Assembly: GCF_008370685.1 (NCBI RefSeq)
Contig: NZ_VTZU01000006.1
Coordinates: 62,001-126,000, forward strand
Direction of reading: 5' to 3'
DNA from: Aquimarina sp. RZ0
GTDB taxonomy: Bacteria > Bacteroidota > Bacteroidia > Flavobacteriales > Flavobacteriaceae
DNA: 64,000 nucleotides
Below, piece by piece: positions 8,723 through 18,348 of the stretch (within the stretch, counting starts at the first letter, position 1; each line of letters begins with the position of its first letter). The translations under genes were made by a program, and so were the position numbers. The notes below the pieces were generated by a model. It saw nothing but the letters and a program-made list of their open reading frames with translations, ran no database searches and had not been told where the DNA came from.

Positions 8723-11575
8723 CTAGTGAATTTCTAATATCGTCTTTTCTATTTGTTTGCCATTAGAAATAATTACTTTATATTTTCCTACGGGCAAATA
8801 ATACTTCCCATTTTTCTTTTCAGGAATATCTTCATCGGGATACTCTTTTAACAAAATTTTTCTTCCTTTTTCAGACAAGGTAAGGTCGTAACTTGCATAA
8901 TTAAATCCTTTAGTAGAAGTAGTAGAAAACTCTTGCAGTATTTTATCACTTTCTGTAGAAATCTTAATAGTAATGGCTCCATTTGTACTAGCATAATATT
9001 TTATTGAAGTAGACGGTTCATTAGCATCCAACCATTTGCTCCAGGAACTTCCCCAATCGGATGAAGATTTTACCAGATCCATTGGGAATACGTATAAAGG
9101 CAAAGAAAGTATCTTATTATCCAGGAGTTGTAGTGGTTCTATATTGGTTCTATAAATACTTCGACCATGGGTACCCAGCAAAAGATCATGTGCCTCTGGT
9201 TGTATTACAATATCATGAATCGCCACATTGGGTATTCCCTTTGAAAAGGATTGCCAGGTTTTTCCTTTATCTAAAGAGACATAAGCTCCATTGTCTGCGC
9301 CTACATATAAAACATTTTCATTTTCAGGGTCTTCCTTGATGACATTAATTGCAGTAATAGGTAATGTTTTACCAATATTTCCCCATGTTTTTCCATAATC
9401 CTCACTAACATATATATAGGGTGTAAAATCATCCCATCGATATCCATTTAAGCTTACATATATTCGTTCTTTTTTATGAGAAGATGCAACTACTCTGGAG
9501 ACCCATAAATCTTTTGGAAAACTATCAGAAATCTTATCCCAGTTTCCTCCTGCATTTTTGGTAACATAAACCAGACCATCATCACTACCTGTATAGATTA
9601 ACCCAAACTGAAAACTGGATTCTGAAATACTTGTTAATGTACCATAAGCTACATTTCCTTTTTTACCTCCTTTGGTAAGGTCTTCTGAGATTGCTGTCCA
9701 TTCATCTCCCTGATTCATAGAGCGCATCAATTTGTTACCTCCCATATATAAAATATCCTGATTATGTGGTGATAGTAATATAGGAGTTTGCCAATTGAAT
9801 CGATATGGTGATTCTCCTAGTTCATGTTTTGGCTGTATATATATTTGTTCATTTATGGAGCTGTTTACTCTATAATAATTACCAAATTGAAATCCGGTAT
9901 ATACAATATTGTTATCTCGATTATCAATCTGTACTTGCATCCCGTCACCACCCATAATACTTTTCCAGGGATAATGACCATTTTGATGCCATTGTGCATC
10001 TTCTTTGGCATGTACCGATCCCATCCAAACACCATTATCCTGCAATCCTCCATATACATTATACGGTTTTTCGTGATCAACATTAATAGCATAAAACTGC
10101 CCTACACTGGGTTGATTTGCTTTGATCCAGTGCTCACCATCATCATAAGTAATATTCACTCCACCATCATTACCATTGATCAGATGATTTGGGTTTTTAG
10201 GATTTATCCAAAGTGAATGATGATCTGCGTGTACATTTTCTCTGTTAATACCAGTATAGGTTTTTCCTCCATCTTTGGATTTTAAGATAGGGACTCCAGA
10301 AATATAAATATGTTCTTTATGTATTGGATTCACCTGTATCTGTGCAAAATAATATCCATAACTAAAAAATATATCATCCAGATATTCTGTATGTGTTTTT
10401 TTCCAGGATTTTCCACCGTTATCACTTCTATACACCTCTGCTCCGATTACTGGAGTATCAAAAAGAAGTGAATTAGCATCCTCCAGATATTTTGCCAGAT
10501 CTACAGGCATTACTGATCCACTGCGCACCAGTTGTTTTACATTTTCTGCACGATATTTTTCCTGAAACCCATTTGTTTTTAAATAAGTATTCAACTTTTT
10601 ATCTTCTATCTTTAAAAAAGTCGCTGCAGACATGGTTTTAAAATCTTCTTTGGTAAGTGAAGCGTCTGTATCAGCCTGCTTATCTTTTGTTCTCCTAAAC
10701 TGATTGTCAAGGACAGCATATATGGTATTCTCATCATATACCGCCAATCCAATACGTCCTACGCCTTCTCCGGTAGGAAATCCACTGCCATCTGTAGATA
10801 TTTTATTCCAAGAAATTCCTGCATCGGTACTTTTATAAATACCAGATCCCACTCCGGATCCCTTAAAATTCCAGGCTTTGCGATCCTTATCCCAGGCAGC
10901 AGCATACATAATATTAAAATTTCCGGGAGCATATGCCAGATCAATTATTCCTGTATTGTTATTAATAAATAAATGTTGTTTCCATGTTTTTCCTCCATCA
11001 GAAGTTTTATAAATCCCTCTTTGTTTATTCGCAGAGTATAAATGCCCTGTAACTCCCACAACCACCTCATCCGGGTTATCGGGATTGATAATAATTCGCC
11101 CGATATGATGAGCATCAATAAGTCCCACATTTTTCCAGGTCTTACCTTTATCCGTAGATTTTAAGATTCCTACTCCGGCGTATGATGATCTGGATGAATT
11201 ATTTTCTCCGGTACCCACCCAGAGAATATTATTTTTCCAGTCTACCGCAATATCACCTACATTGATGGTTTCTGCAGTATCCAGAACAGGTTCAAAACTG
11301 GTTCCGTTATTTACAGTATGCCATAATCCTCCCGATGCATATGCTACATAAAATTCTGTTGTATTATCAGGATTCACAGCGACATCCACCACTCGACCAC
11401 TCATTACGGATGGTCCTATATTCTCAAAAGGAATATTCTTTACGATAGATGATTGCTCGAGTTTTGTTTTTTGACGAAGCCCTTTCTGTATTACTTCAGC
11501 CAGAGTAGCCGGTTGCTGAGAAAGAAGTACGTTAAAAACAAGTGTACATAAAAAAGTAACGGTAGATGATTTCAT
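8723..11575 (-). CDS. Sortilin/VPS10-like BNR-repeat exported protein
   Basis: 950 residues with an N-terminal signal peptide (FLCTLVFNVLLSQQ). Many BNR/Asp-box repeats (S-x-D-x-G-x-x-W: STDKGKTWKN, TSDGGKTWKQ, SKDGGKTY, SEDYGKTWGN, SLDKGKTWQS) define one or two large beta-propellers, as in VPS10/sortilin-like proteins often labelled glycosyl hydrolase in Bacteroidetes. The first ~55 residues before the propeller are a short linker and the last ~110 residues form a separate beta domain. No catalytic residues can be assigned, so hydrolase activity should not be assumed. The protein is likely secreted or periplasmic. Gene stands alone. Confidence 0.85.
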   Translation of the reverse strand: MKSSTVTFLCTLVFNVLLSQQPATLAEVIQKGLRQKTKLEQSSIVKNIPFENIGPSVMSGRVVDVAVNPDNTTEFYVAYASGGLWHTVNNGTSFEPVLDTAETINVGDIAVDWKNNILWVGTGENNSSRSSYAGVGILKSTDKGKTWKNVGLIDAHHIGRIIINPDNPDEVVVGVTGHLYSANKQRGIYKTSDGGKTWKQHLFINNNTGIIDLAYAPGNFNIMYAAAWDKDRKAWNFKGSGVGSGIYKSTDAGISWNKISTDGSGFPTGEGVGRIGLAVYDENTIYAVLDNQFRRTKDKQADTDASLTKEDFKTMSAATFLKIEDKKLNTYLKTNGFQEKYRAENVKQLVRSGSVMPVDLAKYLEDANSLLFDTPVIGAEVYRSDNGGKSWKKTHTEYLDDIFFSYGYYFAQIQVNPIHKEHIYISGVPILKSKDGGKTYTGINRENVHADHHSLWINPKNPNHLINGNDGGVNITYDDGEHWIKANQPSVGQFYAINVDHEKPYNVYGGLQDNGVWMGSVHAKEDAQWHQNGHYPWKSIMGGDGMQVQIDNRDNNIVYTGFQFGNYYRVNSSINEQIYIQPKHELGESPYRFNWQTPILLSPHNQDILYMGGNKLMRSMNQGDEWTAISEDLTKGGKKGNVAYGTLTSISESSFQFGLIYTGSDDGLVYVTKNAGGNWDKISDSFPKDLWVSRVVASSHKKERIYVSLNGYRWDDFTPYIYVSEDYGKTWGNIGKTLPITAINVIKEDPENENVLYVGADNGAYVSLDKGKTWQSFSKGIPNVAIHDIVIQPEAHDLLLGTHGRSIYRTNIEPLQLLDNKILSLPLYVFPMDLVKSSSDWGSSWSKWLDANEPSTSIKYYASTNGAITIKISTESDKILQEFSTTSTKGFNYASYDLTLSEKGRKILLKEYPDEDIPEKKNGKYYLPVGKYKVIISNGKQIEKTILEIH

Positions 11576-11667
11576 GCTGAAGGAAATTTAGTGGTTGAAT
11601 GTATATAATGCTACTAAAGTGTCAAAATTTTTACCTATTGTTTAACAATACATGCTTTTGGCTTTAG

Positions 11668-11675
11668 TATTTTTG
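11668..11675 (+). promoter_or_regulatory. Candidate -7 element of the pepP-like gene
   Basis: TATTTTTG fits the Bacteroidetes TANNTTTG -7 consensus and lies 36 bp upstream of the aminopeptidase start codon. No convincing -33 element was seen at normal spacing, so this is tentative. Confidence 0.35.
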
Positions 11676-11710
11676 GAATTCGATAATGGACATTTAAATA
11701 AACTGAACTC

Positions 11711-13006
11711 ATGAAATATCACTCCATAGATAAAAACCTATTTATAAAAAACAGACACCATTTTACTGCCAAAATGAAACCCAATAGTATTGCGGTTTTT
11801 AATAGTAATGATATCTACCCTATTAGTGCAGATAGTACGATGCCGTTTGAACAACATAGAGATATTTTTTATCTAAGTGGTGTAGATCAGGAAGAAAGTA
11901 TATTAGTCCTTTTTCCGGATGCTCCAAAGGAAAAGCATCGTGAAATCCTTTTCCTTAAAGAGACGAGTGAACTAATTGCCATCTGGGAAGGTGAAAAACT
12001 GACTAAAGAAAAAGCTTTTGAAACTTCTGGAATCAAAACGGTATACTGGCTGCAGGATCTGGAAAAGATTTTCTTTGAGATTATGACTCAGTGTGATACC
12101 GTTTATGTCAATACCAATGAGCATTATAGATCTAACGTAGAAACTGAAACCAGAGAAGATCGTTTTACCAAATGGTGGAAAAACAAATATCCTGCCCACG
12201 CAGTTGCAAAGAGTAATCCCATATTACAACGATTACGTTCTGTCAAAGACCCGATAGAGATTGACCTGATGCAAACTGCTTGTAACATTACCGAAAAAGG
12301 ATTTAGGCGATTGCTCAGTTTTGTAAAACCAGGGGTATGGGAATATAATATCGAAGCAGAATTATTACACGAGTTTATTAATAATAGATCCAAAGGTTTT
12401 GCTTACACTCCTATTATTGCCAGTGGTACTAATGCCAATGTTCTACATTATTTAGAAAACAATCAGCAATGTAAGGAAGGAGAATTAATTCTTATGGATG
12501 TAGCAGCAGAATATGCTAATTATTCCAGTGATCTAAGTCGTACGATTCCTGTTTCCGGAAGATTTAGTAAACGTCAGCGTGCAGTATATGACGCTGTGTT
12601 AAGAGTAAAAAATGAAGCGACAAACATGCTGGTACCAGGTACTATCTGGGCAGCGTATCATAAAGAAGTTGGTAAAATCATGACCTCAGAATTATTGGGA
12701 CTTGGACTTATTGATAAAGCTGCTGTACAAAACGAAGATCCTGATTGGCCCGCTTATAAAAAATATTTTATGCACGGTACTTCTCATCATATTGGGTTAG
12801 ATACTCATGACTACGGAATTCTGACAGAACCTATGCAGCCAAATATGGTCTTTACTGTAGAACCTGGAATCTATATTCCTGATGAAGGTTTTGGTATTAG
12901 ATTAGAAGATGATGTAGTCATCCAGGAAAAAGGAACTCCTTTTAACCTAATGGCTACTATCCCAATAGAAGCAGAAGAAATTGAAGCATTGATGAACCAA
13001 TCATAG
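11711..13006 (+). CDS. Xaa-Pro aminopeptidase (aminopeptidase P, M24B)
   Basis: 431 residues. The N-terminal ~170 residues match the creatinase/aminopeptidase P N-domain (FEQHRDIFYLSGVDQEES). The C-terminal pita-bread domain carries the dimetal ligands: Asp in LILMDVAAEY and SSDLSRT, His in HGTSHHIGLDTHD, Glu in TVEPGIYIP and RLEDDVVI. The enzyme removes N-terminal residues that precede proline. No signal peptide is seen, so it should be cytoplasmic. It is transcribed alone, divergently from the BNR-repeat gene. Confidence 0.93.
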   Translation: MKYHSIDKNLFIKNRHHFTAKMKPNSIAVFNSNDIYPISADSTMPFEQHRDIFYLSGVDQEESILVLFPDAPKEKHREILFLKETSELIAIWEGEKLTKEKAFETSGIKTVYWLQDLEKIFFEIMTQCDTVYVNTNEHYRSNVETETREDRFTKWWKNKYPAHAVAKSNPILQRLRSVKDPIEIDLMQTACNITEKGFRRLLSFVKPGVWEYNIEAELLHEFINNRSKGFAYTPIIASGTNANVLHYLENNQQCKEGELILMDVAAEYANYSSDLSRTIPVSGRFSKRQRAVYDAVLRVKNEATNMLVPGTIWAAYHKEVGKIMTSELLGLGLIDKAAVQNEDPDWPAYKKYFMHGTSHHIGLDTHDYGILTEPMQPNMVFTVEPGIYIPDEGFGIRLEDDVVIQEKGTPFNLMATIPIEAEEIEALMNQS

Positions 13007-13184
13007 GGTTACTGTCTGGAAGGTAGTTGGTTTCTATTAAAAAGATATAGGTAATTTATGGGGAAATATTTATTTATTTTGCCAAATTATAAGTCTTTTT
13101 TATCCCGCTTCATTGATATATAGGTGATTGGCGCTAAAATATTTTAATTATTTTTTTCGTTGTATACTAAATTATATTTTGATA

Positions 13185-13568
13185 ATGCAACGAATGAAAA
13201 TCACAGCTGGACATCAGCAAGCAATGCCATATTTAATAATAGAACAGGCAGAAGAGTTTATTGATTTTATCAAAAAAATATTCAATGCTCAGGAAATGAT
13301 TCGCAGTGTCAATAAAGAACACAAGATTCAACATTCTGAGGTCGTGATAGGAGATAGTACGATTATGATCACAGAAGCATCAAAAACATACCCCGCGCAG
13401 CATACCTCTATGTATGTATATGTAAAAGATACTGACCAAACCTATTTTAATGCAATAGATGCTGGTGCTAAATCGTTGATGAATCCCATGGAAGAAGATT
13501 ATGGAGCCCGTGCAGCTGGATTTAAAGATCCTTATGGCAATACCTGGTGGATTACGACCCTAAATTAG
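13185..13568 (+). CDS. VOC family (glyoxalase-like) protein
   Basis: About 127 residues from ATG 13185 (a second ATG at 13194 is possible). The frame is open upstream to a TTG at 13128, but that extension is hydrophobic and unlike the family. The core matches PhnB-like VOC proteins: PYLIIEQAEEFIDFIKKIFNA at the N-terminus, VVIGDSTIMITEAS in the middle and GFKDPYGNTWWI at the end. VOC proteins bind metals and act in varied enzymes or antibiotic resistance; no substrate can be inferred. No operon partner. Confidence 0.8.
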   Translation: MQRMKITAGHQQAMPYLIIEQAEEFIDFIKKIFNAQEMIRSVNKEHKIQHSEVVIGDSTIMITEASKTYPAQHTSMYVYVKDTDQTYFNAIDAGAKSLMNPMEEDYGARAAGFKDPYGNTWWITTLN

Positions 13569-13605
13569 CTGTGCTCAAAGCAACTTGCCAGTTATCAAAA
13601 TAAGT

Positions 13606-14259
13606 TTAGACAGAAATAATCTTTTCTCTTACAGCTGTTATGATCAATCCTGCAGTGTTTTTTACACCTAGTTTAACCATCAGGTTTTTGCGATGCCCCT
13701 CTATAGTCCGTATGCTTAGAAATAGTGTTTCTGCAATTTCTGCGGTTGTATATTCTTTAGTGACTAATTCTAAGACTTCAAGTTCTCTATTGGTAAGGTG
13801 ATAATCCTTGCTAAATACGGGAGGTCTGGCTCCTTTGTTTTTAAGACCTTTTAATAATGCCTGAGAGACAAATGGATTAAAATAAAAACCTCTATTATAT
13901 ACGGATTTAATAGCATCTTCCAGCTCTTCTCTATTAGTATCTTTTAATAAATATCCATTCGCCCCTATCTCCATCAGATAAGAAATCATCCGTTCTTCTT
14001 TATGCATAGTCAGAATGATTATTCTTATGTTTGGGAAACGTTTTTTTAGCTGCAGGGTAGTATCCATTCCATTCATATCCTCCATTTCCAGATCTAGTAA
14101 AATAACATCTGGTATGGTACCGTTCAATTTTGTTAATAGATCTTTGCCGCTTACTGCTTCTAAGACCAGTTCGATAGTCGGAATCTTATCCAATAGTGAT
14201 TTTATCCCTTCTCTAAAGAGTGTATGATCATCAACTAAGCCTAATTTTATAGATTTCAT
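13606..14259 (-). CDS. NarL/FixJ (LuxR-type) response regulator
   Basis: 217 residues from ATG 14259; a longer start at 14286 adds nine atypical residues. The receiver domain (1-125) has Asp10-Asp11, phospho-acceptor Asp56 (VILLDLEM) and Lys in GYLLKDTN. The LuxR-type helix-turn-helix domain lies at about 150-215 (LTNRELEVLELVTKEYTTAE, then FLSIRTIEGHRKNLMVKLG). It is 53 bp downstream of the HisKA_3 kinase and is its likely partner as a phosphorylation-dependent transcription factor. Last gene of a four-gene minus-strand block. Confidence 0.93.
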   Translation of the reverse strand: MKSIKLGLVDDHTLFREGIKSLLDKIPTIELVLEAVSGKDLLTKLNGTIPDVILLDLEMEDMNGMDTTLQLKKRFPNIRIIILTMHKEERMISYLMEIGANGYLLKDTNREELEDAIKSVYNRGFYFNPFVSQALLKGLKNKGARPPVFSKDYHLTNRELEVLELVTKEYTTAEIAETLFLSIRTIEGHRKNLMVKLGVKNTAGLIITAVREKIISV

Positions 14260-14312
14260 GAGTATAATGTGATTTAAATTAATCAATTAATAATCAAAAA
14301 GATAGATATTTC

Positions 14313-15095
14313 TTATTGCGGAATTTCGAGTTGTATTTTCATTCCTGATGTTTGTTTCATAAAATGGATACTTCCTGATAAAACAGACAGTCGGCTCTCT
14401 ATATTATTGAGTCCTAATCCTTTTTTGTATCTCTTTTGTTTTTGATCCAAACCTTTTCCATCATCTTCATATATAATGATCAATTTATTATCTATATTTT
14501 TTAATTCAATCTTTATCGCAGAAGCTGCTGCATGTTTAATCGTATTGGTTATCAATTCCTGTATAATCCTATAAAGATTTAACTCTTTTGTTTTTGCGAT
14601 ACTAATCGTGGCGTTATTGATAAGAGAAATCTCAATTTTTCCTGTATCCTGTATCGTTTGTACCAGGCTCTGTATCGCTTCTATACATCCTAATTTCTCT
14701 AAAACAATAGGTCTTAAATCCTGAGAGATACTGCGCACACTCTGAATCATATCATCAAAAAAACCATTTATTTTATGAGCAATCGCTGTTAATTCTTCTG
14801 GTGGCAGTTCTGGTGTTATTTGCCCGATATACAACTTGGTAGTTGTCAGCATTGCACCCACATCGTCATGCAATTCTTTGGCTATTCTACTTCGTTCTTC
14901 TTCCTGGCTCTGGATCGATGTTGTAAGCAGTTCTTTTTGATATTCTGATTCTAATTTCTGATGTTTCTTTTGCTGGGCAAGCAATCTACGCTGATATACT
15001 ATAAAAAACAGGATCACCGATAGGGATAGCAAAAAAATTACGATCATCCCTATGATAATAATTTGTAAGGCTATAGCTTCTTCGGATGTACCCAT
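14313..15095 (-). CDS. HisKA_3-type sensor histidine kinase
   Basis: About 261 residues from ATG 15095. A longer frame to 15152 would lie wholly inside the upstream gene and add an atypical Cys-rich stretch, so 15095 is preferred. One N-terminal transmembrane helix (about 8-33), then a coiled coil, then the dimerisation/phosphoacceptor motif ELHDDVG with His76, then HATPase motifs (ELITNTIKHA, YEDDGKGLD, GLGLNNIESR). There is no periplasmic sensor domain. It overlaps the end of the 7TM gene by 25 bp, suggesting translational coupling, and the 7TM protein may supply sensing. Confidence 0.9.
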   Translation of the reverse strand: MGTSEEAIALQIIIIGMIVIFLLSLSVILFFIVYQRRLLAQQKKHQKLESEYQKELLTTSIQSQEEERSRIAKELHDDVGAMLTTTKLYIGQITPELPPEELTAIAHKINGFFDDMIQSVRSISQDLRPIVLEKLGCIEAIQSLVQTIQDTGKIEISLINNATISIAKTKELNLYRIIQELITNTIKHAAASAIKIELKNIDNKLIIIYEDDGKGLDQKQKRYKKGLGLNNIESRLSVLSGSIHFMKQTSGMKIQLEIPQ

Positions 15096-15721
15096 AAAGC
15101 AATGGTATAAAAAATGGTCAAGACAATATTTACAATCGCATGAAGCCCCCAAACAATGTGACTAGCTTCTGTAACACCTTTGAACAGGCTGTTATTAATA
15201 TAAAACAGGATTAAGTTACTCGAAAAATAAATCAAAAAGCCAGAATTAATCCAAAACATGGGATTCCTCTCCAGAGCACTATATTTTACTTCTTTTAATA
15301 AGGCATAAAAATAGCTGAGTGCAATAAAAATAACCAATACGCCCAAGGTGGAAGTCACATTAGAATTAAAGGTATATAAATTCTGAAAAAACAGGGTGTT
15401 GATTATAGCAAATAATACAAAACCAACACCCAACACGATAAAGAATGTTTTAGAAAATAATTTTGATAATACCGCTCTATAAATATTAATAATCAATAAA
15501 AATTCGATGACAGCATAAAAATGATATAATGGCAAATTATTCATCTTTTTATACCATAATAATCTAGAAATAATTTCTATTATTATAGTTGCTAAAATTA
15601 AAAGATATAATCTTTTCTGTGTCAGATTTAAAAATTTAAGTCTAAAAATAGAAACTACTAAGGGAGTAAATAATAAAATAAAAGCTAATAATGTCAAGTT
15701 CTCAAATACTTCTTTACTCAT
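15071..15721 (-). CDS. Seven-helix membrane protein of unknown function
   Basis: About 216 residues from ATG 15721 (MSKEVFEN); a longer frame to 15766 is possible but would overlap the gene upstream. Seven hydrophobic helices are visible, including YHFYAVIEFLLIINIY, LGVLVIFIALSYFYALL and a final HAIVNIVLTIFYTIALWV. I do not recognise a named family. Its 3' end overlaps the start of the HisKA_3 kinase gene by 25 bp, so the two are probably translated together; the simplest idea is that it is the membrane sensor for that kinase. Inference from position only. Confidence 0.75.
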   Translation of the reverse strand: MSKEVFENLTLLAFILLFTPLVVSIFRLKFLNLTQKRLYLLILATIIIEIISRLLWYKKMNNLPLYHFYAVIEFLLIINIYRAVLSKLFSKTFFIVLGVGFVLFAIINTLFFQNLYTFNSNVTSTLGVLVIFIALSYFYALLKEVKYSALERNPMFWINSGFLIYFSSNLILFYINNSLFKGVTEASHIVWGLHAIVNIVLTIFYTIALWVHPKKL

Positions 15722-15744
15722 CGAAACATTTTTATTAATCAATA

Positions 15745-16512
15745 TTAAGTGCAAGTTGGAGGACAAGGAGTAAGATATTCCATAAAAATCTGATCAATTG
15801 TAAACTCTGCCAATCCATGTCTGGATATGATTTCGGTTGCTACTTCGTTCTTGGGAGTAACCCCAATCACGGGAGTAAATGAAATCATATTTCTATCCTG
15901 AAATTTGTTCATATCAATCCCGGGATATACCACAAACTCCGAAATATTATTATGAAGCGTTGTATTAAAAAGTTCAAGAATGGTCGCACTGTTAACTTCA
16001 AAAAAATTAACACGTACCAGTGTACTGCTTGTTACTATTTTTGCCACAAAAAGATCATCGATCAGATTATCCTCTATACTCATCCAGTTTGCCAAAATCA
16101 TTTCCTTAAATATACCCGGAACGATAGTTCCTCCCGTGTTTACATCTGTATCAGGTAATATTGGTTTCTCAGGTTGCTGATATATAGGCTCTAAGGTAAA
16201 CCACCGTTGGTTATCAGTTCCAAATTTTATATTGATAATTGGACAAAAAGTAAAACGTTCTTTATCTTCTTCCTCCAGGCTCATATATATCCTAATCCTG
16301 CTGATATTTTTTAGTGTATTGAGTGTATGTACATCATCTGGTTTCATGACAAAACAATTGGTACGTGTAAAGTGACCACTAAATGGTGATTTACCTACAT
16401 TTAGTCTCTGAAAATGCCTCGCTAATAATAGTACTTCCTCCTGTTGCCATCGTTGTATGCTTTGTGCTTGCTGTTGGGTCATCAACTGTTTTTCTTCGAT
16501 TATTTGTTCCAT
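15745..16512 (-). CDS. Unrecognised protein, first gene of the kinase block
   Basis: About 255 residues from ATG 16512 (MEQIIEEKQ), with a possible longer start at 16563. It begins with a Gln-rich amphipathic helix (QQQAQSIQRWQQEEVLLLAR) and continues as mixed alpha/beta sequence with no signal peptide or membrane helix. It ends PCPPTCT, with two Cys near the C-terminus. No family recognised. The stop is 23 bp before the 7TM gene, so it is likely co-transcribed with the 7TM protein, kinase and regulator. It could be a substrate or regulator of that system. Confidence 0.65.
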   Translation of the reverse strand: MEQIIEEKQLMTQQQAQSIQRWQQEEVLLLARHFQRLNVGKSPFSGHFTRTNCFVMKPDDVHTLNTLKNISRIRIYMSLEEEDKERFTFCPIINIKFGTDNQRWFTLEPIYQQPEKPILPDTDVNTGGTIVPGIFKEMILANWMSIEDNLIDDLFVAKIVTSSTLVRVNFFEVNSATILELFNTTLHNNISEFVVYPGIDMNKFQDRNMISFTPVIGVTPKNEVATEIISRHGLAEFTIDQIFMEYLTPCPPTCT

Positions 16513-16563
16513 TTTGTGTGAAAATTTTACGTTAAACTGGTTTCTTTGTTTAAAACTAATCAA

Positions 16564-16922
16564 AAAACTACTGGATCACCATATTGTAGACTTATAATTA
16601 AGTAGTTACACCCCATAAACCCGTATTTACCCCTGTATACATAGGATGTATTTTCTATCTTTTTATTATATCATTTCCTATTTGGATTTTTTCCGGTAGC
16701 CATACCTTTTAGAATCAATAAATCCTGTAATTAGTTATTTGTAGATCTTATCCTGATATGAATAGTATTCTAACCTAAGACTTGAAAAAAATTATACGGG
16801 TCAGCAAGATTTTGATATGAATTATATGGGAGGTAACAGTTTTTTTAACAGGGCATAAAACCCAAATTAGGTGTTATATCATCTTTTGAATTTACTGAAA
16901 TACCATGTTCATTTTTCACCTC
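16564..16922. other. Intergenic region, no gene seen
   Basis: About 360 A/T-rich bases upstream of the unrecognised gene with no protein-like frame. It probably includes the promoter of the 16512-13606 block. It ends at the 141-bp repeat copy. Confidence 0.4.
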
Positions 16923-17063
16923 ATACGATTTGTGATTAAAAAATTCGTATAAATTCATTGAATTATTTTTTCTTTATGCAAGGCAAAAAAATCAAGCATA
17001 GCTATAGCTACGGTTTATTTTTTAAACGAAGTAGAAAGGAAAAAGAAACGATGAATATGCGAA
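16923..17063 (+). repeat. 141-bp inverted duplicate, copy 1
   Basis: This stretch is almost identical (one difference seen) to the reverse complement of 46081-46221. It includes the A/T-palindromic core AGCATAGCTATAGCTACGG, an open frame MQGKKIKHSYSYGLFF..., and an ATGAATATGCGA that is the start codon region of a real gene in the other copy. Here the frame ends two codons later (AATTTTTAG), so only the 5' part is present. A more divergent relative of the core lies near 35142-35190. Confidence 0.85.
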
Positions 17064-17224
17064 ATTTTTAGTTATAAATCGTATCAGTTTCAGAATAAAA
17101 AATTGTAGCTCTGTTTACAGGAAATTTCAACTTAAAAATAATATCAATAACTGAAAACTTGTTTAGAAAAATCATTACGTGAGTGATAGAAAGTCTAAAA
17201 TTTATCAGACTTTATCCTAATTTT

Positions 17225-17872
17225 CTATTTCTTTATATAATACTGAAAACTTTTCCAAAGCAAGTACATACTAATTAAAACAATACAAATAGCCCACATC
17301 CAATATGTTCCAATCAAGTTTTCTGCAATAGCTTGGGTGTCTGAAATCTGGATTGTGCCATCTCTTTCGAACTGTTTGGTAAACAAATAATCTAATTGGA
17401 GATACGTGCTGAGTACTGATTGTAATCCTAAGAATAGAATAGTAATTACTTCTAATTTTCTGTTTTTGAATAATGTAATCACAAACAGTAACACTATAAA
17501 TGTGCTCATCACAGCAATTCCCCAAAAGGATCGTATCCATATGATCAACGAAAGAATCATAAGTCCTACTAAAACTCTAAGCGTAATCATAGAACTTTTA
17601 TGTGACCTGGCAGAAGCTATTAAAATTGAACCCGTTATTGCCGGTCCCAGCAGTCCTCCCGCAGCGACTAATGCATTACCGATAAATGCTGGTAGATAAC
17701 TTCCTTCCAGACTGTAGTAAGCAACGCCTCCCCCATTTTCGTAAATTTCCAGATGCTTAAAATCTCCACCTATACATACGGCAGTAAGTCCATGACCCAT
17801 CTCATGAAACCAGGTGCCCAGTAACCTAAATGGATATTGAAACCAACCAAAATAGGGTAATTGCCAAAGCAC
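17225..17872 (-). CDS. M50-like membrane zinc metalloprotease
   Basis: At least 215 residues. HEMGH near the N-terminus (LLGTWFHEMGHGLTAVCIGG) is the HExxH zinc motif inside a hydrophobic context, as in M50 peptidases, followed by several membrane helices (VAAGGLLGPAITGSILI, MILSLIIWI, MSTFIVLLFVITLF, MWAICIVLISMYLLW). The GTG at 17872 is the nearest start, but the frame stays open upstream to about 18000 and encodes a plausible first helix (FDYTIFIVAIIVLVLW) without an ATG there. The true start is therefore uncertain. Possible role in membrane-protein cleavage. Isolated gene. Confidence 0.75.
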   Translation of the reverse strand: MLWQLPYFGWFQYPFRLLGTWFHEMGHGLTAVCIGGDFKHLEIYENGGGVAYYSLEGSYLPAFIGNALVAAGGLLGPAITGSILIASARSHKSSMITLRVLVGLMILSLIIWIRSFWGIAVMSTFIVLLFVITLFKNRKLEVITILFLGLQSVLSTYLQLDYLFTKQFERDGTIQISDTQAIAENLIGTYWMWAICIVLISMYLLWKSFQYYIKK

Positions 17873-18013
17873 CAGTACTATTATGGCAACAATAAATATG
17901 GTATAATCAAAACGTTTAGAGATACGTGTAATTTTTAAATTAATCTGTAGTCCTTTTAAAAAAATATGTAATTTTAAATCAAAACTAGTATTACATCATA
18001 CAAAATTCTTACT

Positions 18014-18348
18014 TATGGGTATATTGTTTTCTAAATATCACCTTCTTGTTTTACTTGGCTTTATACCTATTGGTGTTCATGGTCAGGAAAAAGTTACAAA
18101 AGAAAATAAAAAAAACACCTACTTCTTTAATTTCTGATCATAACCGGGATAATCACGGTACTGATAATATGCCTATTTATGATGTTGATGAGAAAATAAA
18201 CATAGCATACAGTGCTATCACAATTGATGAGAAAATCTTAATGCCTGTTTATGATCCTATCTCTTCTTTACTCATCAATCCGAATCGACAAATAACCTTG
18301 GGTGAAATTGCAAAAAAAATTAGAAGGAAACCAATAAATTACAATTTC
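18014..18348 (+). pseudogene. Possible broken small exported protein
   Basis: An ATG at 18014 opens a 40-residue frame with a convincing signal peptide (HLLVLLGFIPIGVHGQE) that stops at about 18136. A second frame, open from 18046 to 18480, continues with protein-like sequence (DNMPIYDVDEKINIAYSAI, then MPVYDPISSLL) before running antisense into the HopJ gene. The combination suggests one secreted protein gene broken by a frameshift near 18100-18130. No family recognised. Low confidence; it may be only chance frames. Confidence 0.3.

Noticed and set aside
9061-11130. Several ORFs of 61-130 residues overlapping the BNR-repeat gene in other frames
   Set aside because: They overlap a long, clearly coding frame with recognisable Asp-box repeats and show biased composition; they are frame shadows.
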